From the NCBI RefSeq assembly GCF_030230605.1, contig NZ_JASPDO010000010.1:1-64000 (forward strand): a stretch of DNA of 64,000 bases, read 5' to 3'. This document shows positions 17,618 to 24,738 of the stretch, piece by piece. Under the pieces are notes generated by a model. The model was not told the origin of the DNA. It made no database searches and saw only the letters and a list, made by a program, of their open reading frames with translations. Numbering within the stretch: position 1 is the first letter of the stretch; every line of letters starts with the position of its first letter. Origin of the DNA: Brevibacterium sp. UMB1308A (GTDB lineage Bacteria; Actinomycetota; Actinomycetes; Actinomycetales; Brevibacteriaceae). The translations under genes and the position numbers were made by a program.

Positions 17618-18244
17618 TTAGTCTTTGATGACGTCGCCGGAGCGGTGGTGGATCTTAAGCTCCACGGATTCGGTCTTGCCCTTGGGGTAAACGCTTACTT
17701 CCCAGTGCACCTCTCCGTCGGATGAAAGCTCTGCTTCGTCAACGGTTCCTGGGGTGTGGCGGGTTGCGGACGCGATCGCTTCCTTGAGGGTCTGGCGGAC
17801 CTGGGATGCGGCGTTCTTGTCGTCGGAGTCGGCGTCGTCCTCATCGTCCTTCTTTTCAACGGAGGAGCCGTCGGCGGAAACCTTTACTTCGACCTTTTTG
17901 TTACCGGCCAGCACGTCGACTTGCCAGGTGCCGTCATCTTCGTGCTCGATGCCAATGGCTTTCGAGTCCTTCACTTCAGCCTCAGCAGTGTCGATTGCTG
18001 CGTTGGCTGCCTCAACCGGTCCGCCCTTTTCGTTGTCGTCATCGTCGTCATCGTCGTCAAGAGACGTCACGCCGTTGTCGTCAACAGATTCGTTCGACTC
18101 TTCTGTTGCTTGTTCGGCTGGAGCCTGTTCGTCACCGGTGGTCTGCTTTGCGCCCTGGTCATCGCCACCACCGCAACCGGCAAGAGCCAGTGCAGTAGCG
18201 ATGGGAACGGCCAGGAACGCTTTGCGTAGGTTCATTTTCTTCAT
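17618..18244 (-). CDS. PepSY-domain lipoprotein
   Basis: This 208-aa secreted lipoprotein has a signal peptide that ends in the lipobox LALAGC. An acidic linker includes a run of eight Asp residues, followed by two PepSY-like repeats (about 80-140 and 145-208). PepSY domains are thought to inhibit or regulate extracytoplasmic proteases. The start at 18244 is favoured over longer frames because it gives a clean signal peptide and lies 6 nt after TACGGT (leaderless pattern). The Asp run is coded by a near-perfect trinucleotide repeat at about 18034-18060. Confidence 0.87.
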   Translation of the reverse strand: MKKMNLRKAFLAVPIATALALAGCGGGDDQGAKQTTGDEQAPAEQATEESNESVDDNGVTSLDDDDDDDDNEKGGPVEAANAAIDTAEAEVKDSKAIGIEHEDDGTWQVDVLAGNKKVEVKVSADGSSVEKKDDEDDADSDDKNAASQVRQTLKEAIASATRHTPGTVDEAELSSDGEVHWEVSVYPKGKTESVELKIHHRSGDVIKD

Positions 18245-18308
18245 ATTGCAACCGTAACGAATTACGGCGAGTGACGCCCGTCTGACCCCTGTGATGCCGG
18301 TTACGGGC

Positions 18309-18326
18309 GGGGAGTAATTGCTCCCC
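18309..18326. terminator. short GC-rich inverted repeat
   Basis: GGGGAG (18309-18314) and CTCCCC (18321-18326) form a 6-bp stem with a 6-nt loop just downstream of the methyltransferase gene on the minus strand. There is no clear T-run, so terminator function is a guess; it could equally be an operator upstream of the lipoprotein gene. Confidence 0.3.
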
Positions 18327-18347
18327 TGCAACCCGCGTAGAGCCTTC

Positions 18348-19043
18348 TCACAGGCGCCGCACGGCTACCACGAGGTCTTCCAACACTGCCGGCTGCCCAC
18401 TGGGGTCTTCGACGGTGCGGTCCCACACCTCGGCCAGCAAAACCTCACCGGAAAGCAGGGCCGGTTCAGATTCCAGCGTTGGCAGTGCGCGGGTGCGGGC
18501 CTCCCACTGCTCGTCCGTGAAGTTCTTCCGCGCCCAGGGTGGCATGTGCGCGTGGGACACGGTGAGGAACACGCCACCAGGGTGTAACAGGGTGCGGGCG
18601 GCGCGAAGGAGTTCTTCGCGTTCTTCCACCACGTTGGTGTGGAGGAATGACACGGTGATCAGGTCAAATGTGGTGCCGGTGGCGTGCTGGTGGGCAAGCC
18701 AGGATTCGGCGTCCGAGGCGGCAAAAGTCGCCGTGACACCCTGCCTGAGTGCGTGCGACTGGGCGCGTTCGATGGCCGTGGGAGCGATATCAACGCCGGT
18801 GACTGCGTAGCCTTGGCTGGCTAGCCACAACGCGTCGCCGCCTTCGCCGCACCCCAGGTCGAGTGCCCGGAGGTTGGGGCGCGGGGCGGGGTTCATGCCC
18901 ACCCGGGTGAGTGCCTGTTCGAGTGCGTGGTTGACCTTGCCCGACCACATTGAGTCAGACTCCCGGTAGCGCGCATCCCAGTGTTCGCGGGTTTCCTGCA
19001 GGCGGTCCGGGGTGGCTGGGGTGTTTCCGCCGAGGTCGTTCAC
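18348..19043 (-). CDS. class I SAM-dependent methyltransferase
   Basis: This 231-aa protein has motif I LDLGCGEGGDALWLA and motif II GVDIAPTAIE. It looks like the SAM methyltransferases of the tellurite-resistance/thiopurine type, with a possible substrate loop at SHAHMPPWARK. The start was placed at the GTG at 19043, seven bases after the stop of the M13 peptidase gene, because longer starts would lie inside that gene. The pair probably forms an operon. The substrate is not predictable. Confidence 0.82.
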   Translation of the reverse strand: MNDLGGNTPATPDRLQETREHWDARYRESDSMWSGKVNHALEQALTRVGMNPAPRPNLRALDLGCGEGGDALWLASQGYAVTGVDIAPTAIERAQSHALRQGVTATFAASDAESWLAHQHATGTTFDLITVSFLHTNVVEEREELLRAARTLLHPGGVFLTVSHAHMPPWARKNFTDEQWEARTRALPTLESEPALLSGEVLLAEVWDRTVEDPSGQPAVLEDLVVAVRRL

Positions 19044-19050
19044 GGTCGCC

Positions 19051-21003
19051 CTACCAGATGGAGACGCGTTCGGCTGGGTCCAGCCACATGCCGTCACCCG
19101 GTTTGGTGCCAAAGGTTTCGTGGAACGCGTCCATGTTCTTCAGCACCTGGTTGCACCTGAACTCTTCAGGGGAGTGCGGGTCAACTGCGAGCCGGCGACG
19201 GCGTTCTTCCGCGCGGAACTTAGACTTCCACGCGACCGCCCACGCGGTGAAGAACGCGCGAGCGTCGTCTTGGGACACTTTGCCGTCGGAAGCGATGTTG
19301 AGCGCCTTCCACGCGATTCCCAGACCGCCCAGGTCGCCAATGTTTTCGCCTACCGTGAGGGACCCGTTGACGGTATCGGATGGCTCCAGGCCTTCAGGGA
19401 CCAAAACGTCGTACTGGTCGATGAGGCCCTGAACGCGCTCAGTGAAGCGCTCGCGGTCTTCATCGGTCCACCAGTTGACCAAGTTTCCGGTGCCGTCATA
19501 GCGGGAGCCTTGGTCGTCAAAACCGTGGCCAATTTCGTGGCCAATGACCGCACCGATCGCTCCGAAGTTCGAGGCGGGCAGGCCATCTGCGTCGAAGAAC
19601 GGGGGTTGCAGAATGGCGGCCGGGAACACGATTTCGTTGAGCACGGGGTGGTAGTACGCGTTGACCGTCTGCGGGTTCATGAGCCATTCGTGCGGGTCAA
19701 TAGGCTGGTTGATTCGGTCGATGTGGCGTTTGGTTTCAGCGACGGTTGCGCGGTCAACGTTGCCGGCGAGGTCGTCTGCCTTCACCTCGAAGTTGTACTC
19801 CCGCCACACGTCGGGGTAGCCCACCTTGGGGGTGAACTGGCTGAGTTTGGTGAGTGCTTTTTGTTTGGTTTCTTCACCCATCCAGTCGAGGTTGGTGATC
19901 GACTGGCGGTATGCCTCGATGAGAGCGTCGACGAGTTCACGAATCGCGTCTTTGGATTCTGGTGGGAAGTATTTTTCAACGTAGAGCTTGCCTACGACCT
20001 CACCCAGGTAACCTTCGACCAGGCTGACGCCACGTTTCCAGCGTTCCCGGATCTGCGGAGTTCCAGACAGGGTGCGGGAGAAGAAGTCAAAGTTCTCATC
20101 CACAACGGCTTCGGGCAACGCCCCTGTTCGGCTGTTGAGGATTTGGTAGATCGTCCAGGCCTTGAGCCCTTCCAGATCGGACTGTGCCCACACGTCAGTG
20201 TCACCGGTGATTGCGGAAGGCTGGCCCACAATGAAGTGGTCCACGCTGTCGTCAACTCCCAAGGCGTCGAGCCAGGCGTTGATGTCGAAGCCTTCCGTGA
20301 GCTCAACGAGTTCAGCACGCGTGACCGGGTTGTAGGTTTTTTGGGCGTCACGGACAGCCACCCGGTCCCAGTGGTGGGAGGCCATGTCGGTTTCGAGTGC
20401 GAGCACGTGAGTGGCAAGGTCAGAGCTGGTGAATCCGGTGTGCTTTTCTAAGTCGGTGAGCTGGGCCAGACGCTCGATGTGCTCCACGAACTTGGTGCGG
20501 ATCTCGCTGTACTGGTCGTCCGAGTAGTACGACTCATCGGGCAGTGTGATGCCGTCTTGCATCATGTACATGGCGTACGTGTCAGACTTCATGGCGTCCG
20601 GGGACACGTACGCGGCGATCACGCCGCTCACCCCGTGGCGGTACAGTTCACCGGAAACGCGAGCGAGTTCCTGGTGGTTCTTAGCGTTCTTCACCAGGTC
20701 AAACAAAGGCTGGAGTGGTTCTAGGCCCCGATCTTCAATGGTCTGGGTGTCCATGAAGCTGGCGTAGAGGTCGGAAACCATTTGTGCCGCCGAACCCGCT
20801 GGTCCAGCCGAACCTGCCTGTGCATCAGCCCCATCCCCGGCCCCAGTGCCAAGCCCGGTAATAATGTCACGGACTGCGACCTCGGCGGCGTCATGCAACT
20901 GACGCATCTGACCGTCCCCGGCCCGATCCTGCGGAATTTCAAATGTGTCGAGCCACTGGCCGTTGACGTGACGGAAGAAATCATCAGTTGGAAGAACAGT
21001 CAT
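19051..21003 (-). CDS. pepO: M13 family zinc metallopeptidase (neprilysin/PepO-like)
   Basis: This 650-aa peptidase has the zinc motif HEIGH (H489, E490, H493) and the third-ligand region ENIGDLGG. No signal peptide is seen, so it probably acts in the cytoplasm on oligopeptides, like other bacterial PepO proteins. An Ala/Gly-rich loop near 58-75 is an insertion. The ATG follows TAACGT by 6 nt. The downstream methyltransferase starts 7 bp later. Confidence 0.94.
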   Translation of the reverse strand: MTVLPTDDFFRHVNGQWLDTFEIPQDRAGDGQMRQLHDAAEVAVRDIITGLGTGAGDGADAQAGSAGPAGSAAQMVSDLYASFMDTQTIEDRGLEPLQPLFDLVKNAKNHQELARVSGELYRHGVSGVIAAYVSPDAMKSDTYAMYMMQDGITLPDESYYSDDQYSEIRTKFVEHIERLAQLTDLEKHTGFTSSDLATHVLALETDMASHHWDRVAVRDAQKTYNPVTRAELVELTEGFDINAWLDALGVDDSVDHFIVGQPSAITGDTDVWAQSDLEGLKAWTIYQILNSRTGALPEAVVDENFDFFSRTLSGTPQIRERWKRGVSLVEGYLGEVVGKLYVEKYFPPESKDAIRELVDALIEAYRQSITNLDWMGEETKQKALTKLSQFTPKVGYPDVWREYNFEVKADDLAGNVDRATVAETKRHIDRINQPIDPHEWLMNPQTVNAYYHPVLNEIVFPAAILQPPFFDADGLPASNFGAIGAVIGHEIGHGFDDQGSRYDGTGNLVNWWTDEDRERFTERVQGLIDQYDVLVPEGLEPSDTVNGSLTVGENIGDLGGLGIAWKALNIASDGKVSQDDARAFFTAWAVAWKSKFRAEERRRRLAVDPHSPEEFRCNQVLKNMDAFHETFGTKPGDGMWLDPAERVSIW

Positions 21004-21009
21004 GATTCT

Positions 21010-21015
21010 ACGTTA
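21010..21015 (-). promoter_or_regulatory. -10 box TAACGT, leaderless start of pepO
   Basis: Minus strand TAACGT, then AGAATC (6 nt), then the ATG at 21003. Confidence 0.5.
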
Positions 21016-21046
21016 GCGCCTTGCAGGCATGCACCATAATGAACAC

Positions 21047-22186
21047 ATGATCCTCATTGCTAGTGATGCATTTAAGGGGACGATCGGCTCGCTCGAGGTG
21101 GCGCAGAGCCTGCGCGGACCGTGCGAAAAGGCCGGTTTCCCGGTGACGGTTTTGCCTCTTGCCGACGGGGGTGAGGGTACCGTGGACGCGTTGGTGACCT
21201 GCGGATACGAGGCGCACCAGGTGGAAGTCACCGGGCCGTTGGGCCAGCCGGTGACCGCGCGGTGGGCGTCGCTGCGTGATACGGCCGAGGTCGCGGCAAG
21301 TAGCGCGGCCAGTGGCACCCAAGGAGGCACGGCCGTCATCGAAATGGCCCAGGCGTCCGGCCTGCACCTGGTGGACCCGTCGCCACAGACTGCGTGGGAC
21401 GCGCACACGTACGGCACAGGCGAGCTGATTGCGTACGCGATTGAGAACGGGTGTACGCGGGTCGTGGTTGGCGTGGGTGGGTCGGCCACGAGTGATGGCG
21501 GCCGGGGCGCACTCAGGGCGGTGAAAGAGGCCGGGGTGGACACCTCGGGCGTGGCCTTCACGGTGGCGTGCGACGTGGACAATCCTTTGACCGGACCGCG
21601 TGGGGCCGCCGAGGTGTTTGGGCCCCAAAAGGGCGCCGACCGAGCGACCGTGGCCAGGTTGGAGGAACGCTTGGCGCGGTGGGCAGACCAGCTGGACCCC
21701 ACCGGGCGCGTGCGGGACCTGCCGGGTGCGGGAGCCGCGGGCGGGCTTGGGTTCGCGCTCATGGCGGGTTTGGGCGCGGACCGGGTGTCCGGGGCCGAGT
21801 TTGTGCTCTCAGCGGTGGGGTTCGACGAACAGCTGGCGCGCGCCAGCGTTGTGGTCACGGGTGAGGGCCAGTTCGACGAGCAGACGCTGGGCGGCAAGGG
21901 GCCGGGCACGGTGATTGCGCGCGCCGGGGCTGCGGGGGTTCCTGTGATTGTGGTGTGCGGGCAGGCGAAGTTGCGTGCCGGTGACGTGGGTGCTGGGCTT
22001 TCTGGTGCTGGGAGCGCGGGGCAGGCTGGGCCTGTCGGCGCCGAGGTGGCTGAGGTTTTCGCACTCACAGACTTCGCCCCGGTCCAGCAGTGTGTTGCCG
22101 AACCGGGGCGAGTGCTTATAGAAGTGGGTTACGCGTTAGCGGCTACTGTTCGAGACCGCGGCTTTTGCGGCGGAACATCACAATGA
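21047..22186 (+). CDS. glxK: glycerate kinase
   Basis: This 379-aa protein of the GckA/GlxK family (glycerate kinase type 1) phosphorylates glycerate with ATP and feeds lower glycolysis. Family motifs are IASDAFKGT at the N-terminus, PLADGGEGT and VGGSATSDGG. The ATG at 21047 was preferred to one at 21029 because the family begins with I-A-x-D-x-F-K-G, and CATAAT lies 6 nt before it. The last 44 bases overlap the convergent copC gene. Confidence 0.92.
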   Translation: MILIASDAFKGTIGSLEVAQSLRGPCEKAGFPVTVLPLADGGEGTVDALVTCGYEAHQVEVTGPLGQPVTARWASLRDTAEVAASSAASGTQGGTAVIEMAQASGLHLVDPSPQTAWDAHTYGTGELIAYAIENGCTRVVVGVGGSATSDGGRGALRAVKEAGVDTSGVAFTVACDVDNPLTGPRGAAEVFGPQKGADRATVARLEERLARWADQLDPTGRVRDLPGAGAAGGLGFALMAGLGADRVSGAEFVLSAVGFDEQLARASVVVTGEGQFDEQTLGGKGPGTVIARAGAAGVPVIVVCGQAKLRAGDVGAGLSGAGSAGQAGPVGAEVAEVFALTDFAPVQQCVAEPGRVLIEVGYALAATVRDRGFCGGTSQ

Positions 22187-22787
22187 CGAGTGCGACAACG
22201 CCTACCGCCCCCAGGGCGATTACCACGTAGGCGATTGGTGAGATGCCACCGTTGTCTTCGTTTGCGGTAGCGGAAGCGTCGGTGTCTGCCGAGGTGTCGG
22301 CTGCGTTTTCGCTGTCTGCGTTGTTGTCGCCGGTGCCTTCGGCGGGTTGTTCGTTAGTGGCGTCGTCGCCTTCGTTTTCCGAGGTGGTTCCACCTGCCGC
22401 GTTGCTGTCTTTGATGGTGAATGTGAGGTCTCCGCTGATGGGGTGGCCGTCCGAGCTGACCACGCGCCACACGACCTTGTAGTCGCCTGGGCCCAGGTCG
22501 TCGGGGAGTGCCGAGGTGACTTTGCGGCCTTCGATTGTGATTTCACCGGCAGATACGTCTTTGCCTTCGTGCATGACCTGGATTTCGGTGCCGATGTCCT
22601 GGATGTTTCCGGAAAACTCGAGTTCGAGCCATTCGGGTTGTTTGTCCAGCTTGGCGCCGTTCTTAGGGTTGGAGCCGATCAGCTGGTCGTGGGCGAGGGC
22701 TGGCGAAGCGGACATCAGGCCGAACGAACCGATCACCAAGGTCAGAACTGCACTGAGCAGTAGGGAAAGTGCTGACCTGTGTGTCAT
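22143..22787 (-). CDS. CopC-domain copper-binding membrane protein
   Basis: This 214-aa protein has an N-terminal signal peptide ending ALA/HDQ, which would leave His at the mature N-terminus, the copper ligand known from CopC. A second typical ligand lies in SSDGHPISG. A Thr/Asn/Glu-rich stalk and one C-terminal membrane helix followed by RRKSRG anchor it to the cell surface. It is the YobA/CopC type without a fused CopD. The ATG at 22787 was chosen because it gives the signal peptide. A long dyad lies 80-135 bp upstream. It overlaps glycerate kinase by 44 bp, tail to tail. Confidence 0.87.
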   Translation of the reverse strand: MTHRSALSLLLSAVLTLVIGSFGLMSASPALAHDQLIGSNPKNGAKLDKQPEWLELEFSGNIQDIGTEIQVMHEGKDVSAGEITIEGRKVTSALPDDLGPGDYKVVWRVVSSDGHPISGDLTFTIKDSNAAGGTTSENEGDDATNEQPAEGTGDNNADSENAADTSADTDASATANEDNGGISPIAYVVIALGAVGVVALVIVMFRRKSRGLEQ

Positions 22788-22868
22788 GTCGAGTCTCCAA
22801 TCAGATAGACAGTGTATGTCCAGTATGAGGGATGCAGTTGGGAAACTCCTTACGACCCCAGCGGAGTG

Positions 22869-22922
22869 GCGCAAAGTGAGCGAGACGGCGCGTTATATTG
22901 CGCAGTTTCGCTCGCTTTGCGC
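22869..22922. promoter_or_regulatory. 17-bp imperfect dyad upstream of copC
   Basis: The left arm at 22869-22885 and right arm at 22906-22922 are complementary at 15 of 17 positions. Nested inside is a GCGC...GCGC pair around GTTATATT. It lies 82-135 bp before the copC start. It could be an operator for a copper or redox regulator, or a stem-loop; no known binding-site consensus was recognised. Confidence 0.45.
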
Positions 22923-23008
22923 TGTTTGATCGGGGCCTAATAACCCGGAGCGCTTCACATGCGGGTTAATGCTCACACGGACTGCCCGCCCCGCAGATGC
23001 GAAGAACC

Positions 23009-23140
23009 GTTTACCCAACACAGCTCAATCCAGTGTGTTGACTACACGCCCTTTTTGTTCGTTTTGTTCACATTTTCGGCCAGATTTCGACCAGTTACCC
23101 AACACTGCAATCGACGAACAGCCGAATTGTGGTGAGTAAC
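23009..23140 (-). repeat. two-hairpin dispersed repeat, copy B
   Basis: This copy is in inverse orientation to copy A. The core TTTTTGTTCGTTTTGTTCAC (23052-23071) is identical to copies A and C. The left stem is TTTACCCAACACA against TGTGTTGACTA. The right stem is GTTACCCAACAC (23094-23105) against GTGGTGAGTAAC (23129-23140). No gene lies inside the ~570-bp gap that holds it. Confidence 0.85.
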
Positions 23141-23357
23141 GAGTCGGAGTTCCACAGGGATAGGCAGGAAAGCACCATTGGTGCGCGCTACTGATCAGGC
23201 GTTTGGGTAGACGCCTACCAGCTAGGCAATACATGCAAAGCCACGGCAGAAACTAAAGTCCACGCAAATTAAAAACCACGACAGCCATGCATATTTTCAG
23301 CCTGACCGCCGCGGTTCTTCCAATATAAACCCAAAAGTCACAAAACGTCACGTGAAG

Positions 23358-24578
23358 TTACTCACCAGTTTCAACTACTTCTCGCTGGTGACGCCTATAC
23401 CCCGGATCAAGCATCCGGTTACACACAATCACGACCAGCGCAGCCACCGATGAGCCCAACGCTGGGATCAGTAGCGCAGTCTTTGCGCCGTATGAATCAG
23501 CAGCAATTCCAGCTAGCACTGACCCGGCTGCGACCCCCACGCTCATGAGTGTCCCGATCCACGCAAACGCTTCAGTGAGCCGGGACAGGGGAGCAAACTG
23601 CTCAATGATGGTCGACGCCGCAATGATCGAAGGTGCAACGGTCAGCCCTACAAAGAAAATGATGATGCACAAGAGCAACTGCGAAGTCGCAAGCTGGAGC
23701 GCCCAACCGCCTAGCGCCAACGCGCTCAGTGCAATCGCAAACCGAATCCGCGCCTTGCTCTTCCACGTGATCGCTCCGTACACGATCCCAGCCGACAGTG
23801 AACCAATCGCATGCACGCCAAGAGCAACACCGGCAAAGGATTTCAAGCCCTGCTCTTCTGCAAATGCGACCGCCCCAACGTCCAGCGCACCAAAGTTGAT
23901 TCCTACGAACAGCTGCGACAGCACCACAACAAAAATTGCGGGGTTCGACATCACTTTGCCTTTAGGCGCTGTTGGGTCATGCTTGGCGACCGGCGGTTCG
24001 GTGTCTTTTTGGCTGTAGTACAACGCCGCGCCAACGGCCAACGCCACCGACGACCCAATAATCCCCAACGCCGGCTGCACCGCAGTGGCCAACACTGTCA
24101 CCAACACTGGGCCCACAATGAACAGGAACTCGTCAGCGACAGACTCCCATGACAGTGCCGTTGAAAACTGCCGAGGTGTAGGAGCGACGTGCGACCACCT
24201 GGCACGTACCAGCGACCCCACGCTACCCACAGTGGCCCCGGTCATTACCGTGACCGGGTAGACAAGCCACCACAGGTCCGCGTACACAGTAACGATCAGA
24301 GCGACCGTGGCCACAAGGTGAACGTAGGTCACCGGCACCATGACTCTTGACTGACCGTGTTTGTCGACAAGTTTGGCCAGAAATGGGGTCGCGATCGCGA
24401 CCGCCACCATGTACACGGCGGATAAAACTCCAGCCAACGCGTACGACCCCGTGACACCCTGCACAAAAAGCACGATTCCCAAGCCCAAAATGGCCATAGG
24501 GAACCGCGCAATGAGCCCAGCGAATGAAAAACGCCAGGCCCCAGGCAGGCTCAGAATGTCACGGTAGGTCGATAGCAC
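23358..24578 (-). CDS. MFS transporter
   Basis: This 406-aa permease has 12 predicted helices and the loop motif FLAKLVDKHGQSRVMVP. It is a paralogue of the MFS protein at 14733-15980 (shared segments in helices 3-5, such as ADEFLFIVGPVLV here against TDELVFVLGPVVV there). The GTG start follows TAGAAT (24585-24590) by 6 nt. The substrate is unknown. Confidence 0.82.
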   Translation of the reverse strand: MLSTYRDILSLPGAWRFSFAGLIARFPMAILGLGIVLFVQGVTGSYALAGVLSAVYMVAVAIATPFLAKLVDKHGQSRVMVPVTYVHLVATVALIVTVYADLWWLVYPVTVMTGATVGSVGSLVRARWSHVAPTPRQFSTALSWESVADEFLFIVGPVLVTVLATAVQPALGIIGSSVALAVGAALYYSQKDTEPPVAKHDPTAPKGKVMSNPAIFVVVLSQLFVGINFGALDVGAVAFAEEQGLKSFAGVALGVHAIGSLSAGIVYGAITWKSKARIRFAIALSALALGGWALQLATSQLLLCIIIFFVGLTVAPSIIAASTIIEQFAPLSRLTEAFAWIGTLMSVGVAAGSVLAGIAADSYGAKTALLIPALGSSVAALVVIVCNRMLDPGYRRHQREVVETGE

Positions 24579-24584
24579 CAGATA

Positions 24585-24590
24585 ATTCTA
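24585..24590 (-). promoter_or_regulatory. -10 box TAGAAT, leaderless start of the MFS gene
   Basis: Minus strand TAGAAT, then TATCTG (6 nt), then the GTG at 24578. Confidence 0.5.
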
Positions 24591-24726
24591 GGCCTCAGTT
24601 ACCAGTTTCTTAGCATTCCGCGGAGGTGATCTCACCCACCGCACGCCAGGAAAAGTAAAACCTGGTCAGGTACTTTCTCCGCCGGTTGCTATCTTCTCTG
24701 CCGGCTGCGTTTGAAACAAACGGGTC

Positions 24727-24732
24727 TAGACT
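24727..24732 (+). promoter_or_regulatory. -10 box TAGACT, leaderless start of the P-type ATPase gene
   Basis: TAGACT, then CGAACC (6 nt), then the ATG at 24739; no ribosome binding site is seen. Confidence 0.55.
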
Positions 24733-24738
24733 CGAACC

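Larger units (their letters stand above)
22788..23357. other. 570-bp gene-free region
   Basis: No convincing gene is present. It holds the imperfect dyad at 22869-22922, copy B of the two-hairpin repeat (23009-23140) and about 200 bp of unassigned AT-richer sequence up to the MFS stop codon. The small reading frames in it run through the repeat and have no family character. Confidence 0.7.

Noticed and set aside
19012..20451. Long plus-strand reading frame opposite the M13 peptidase gene
   Set aside because: It is a shadow of a clearly real gene with a full zinc motif; the product shows no domain character.
23025..23234. Small minus-strand frame in the gene-free region
   Set aside because: It reads straight through repeat copy B and has no homologue-like features.
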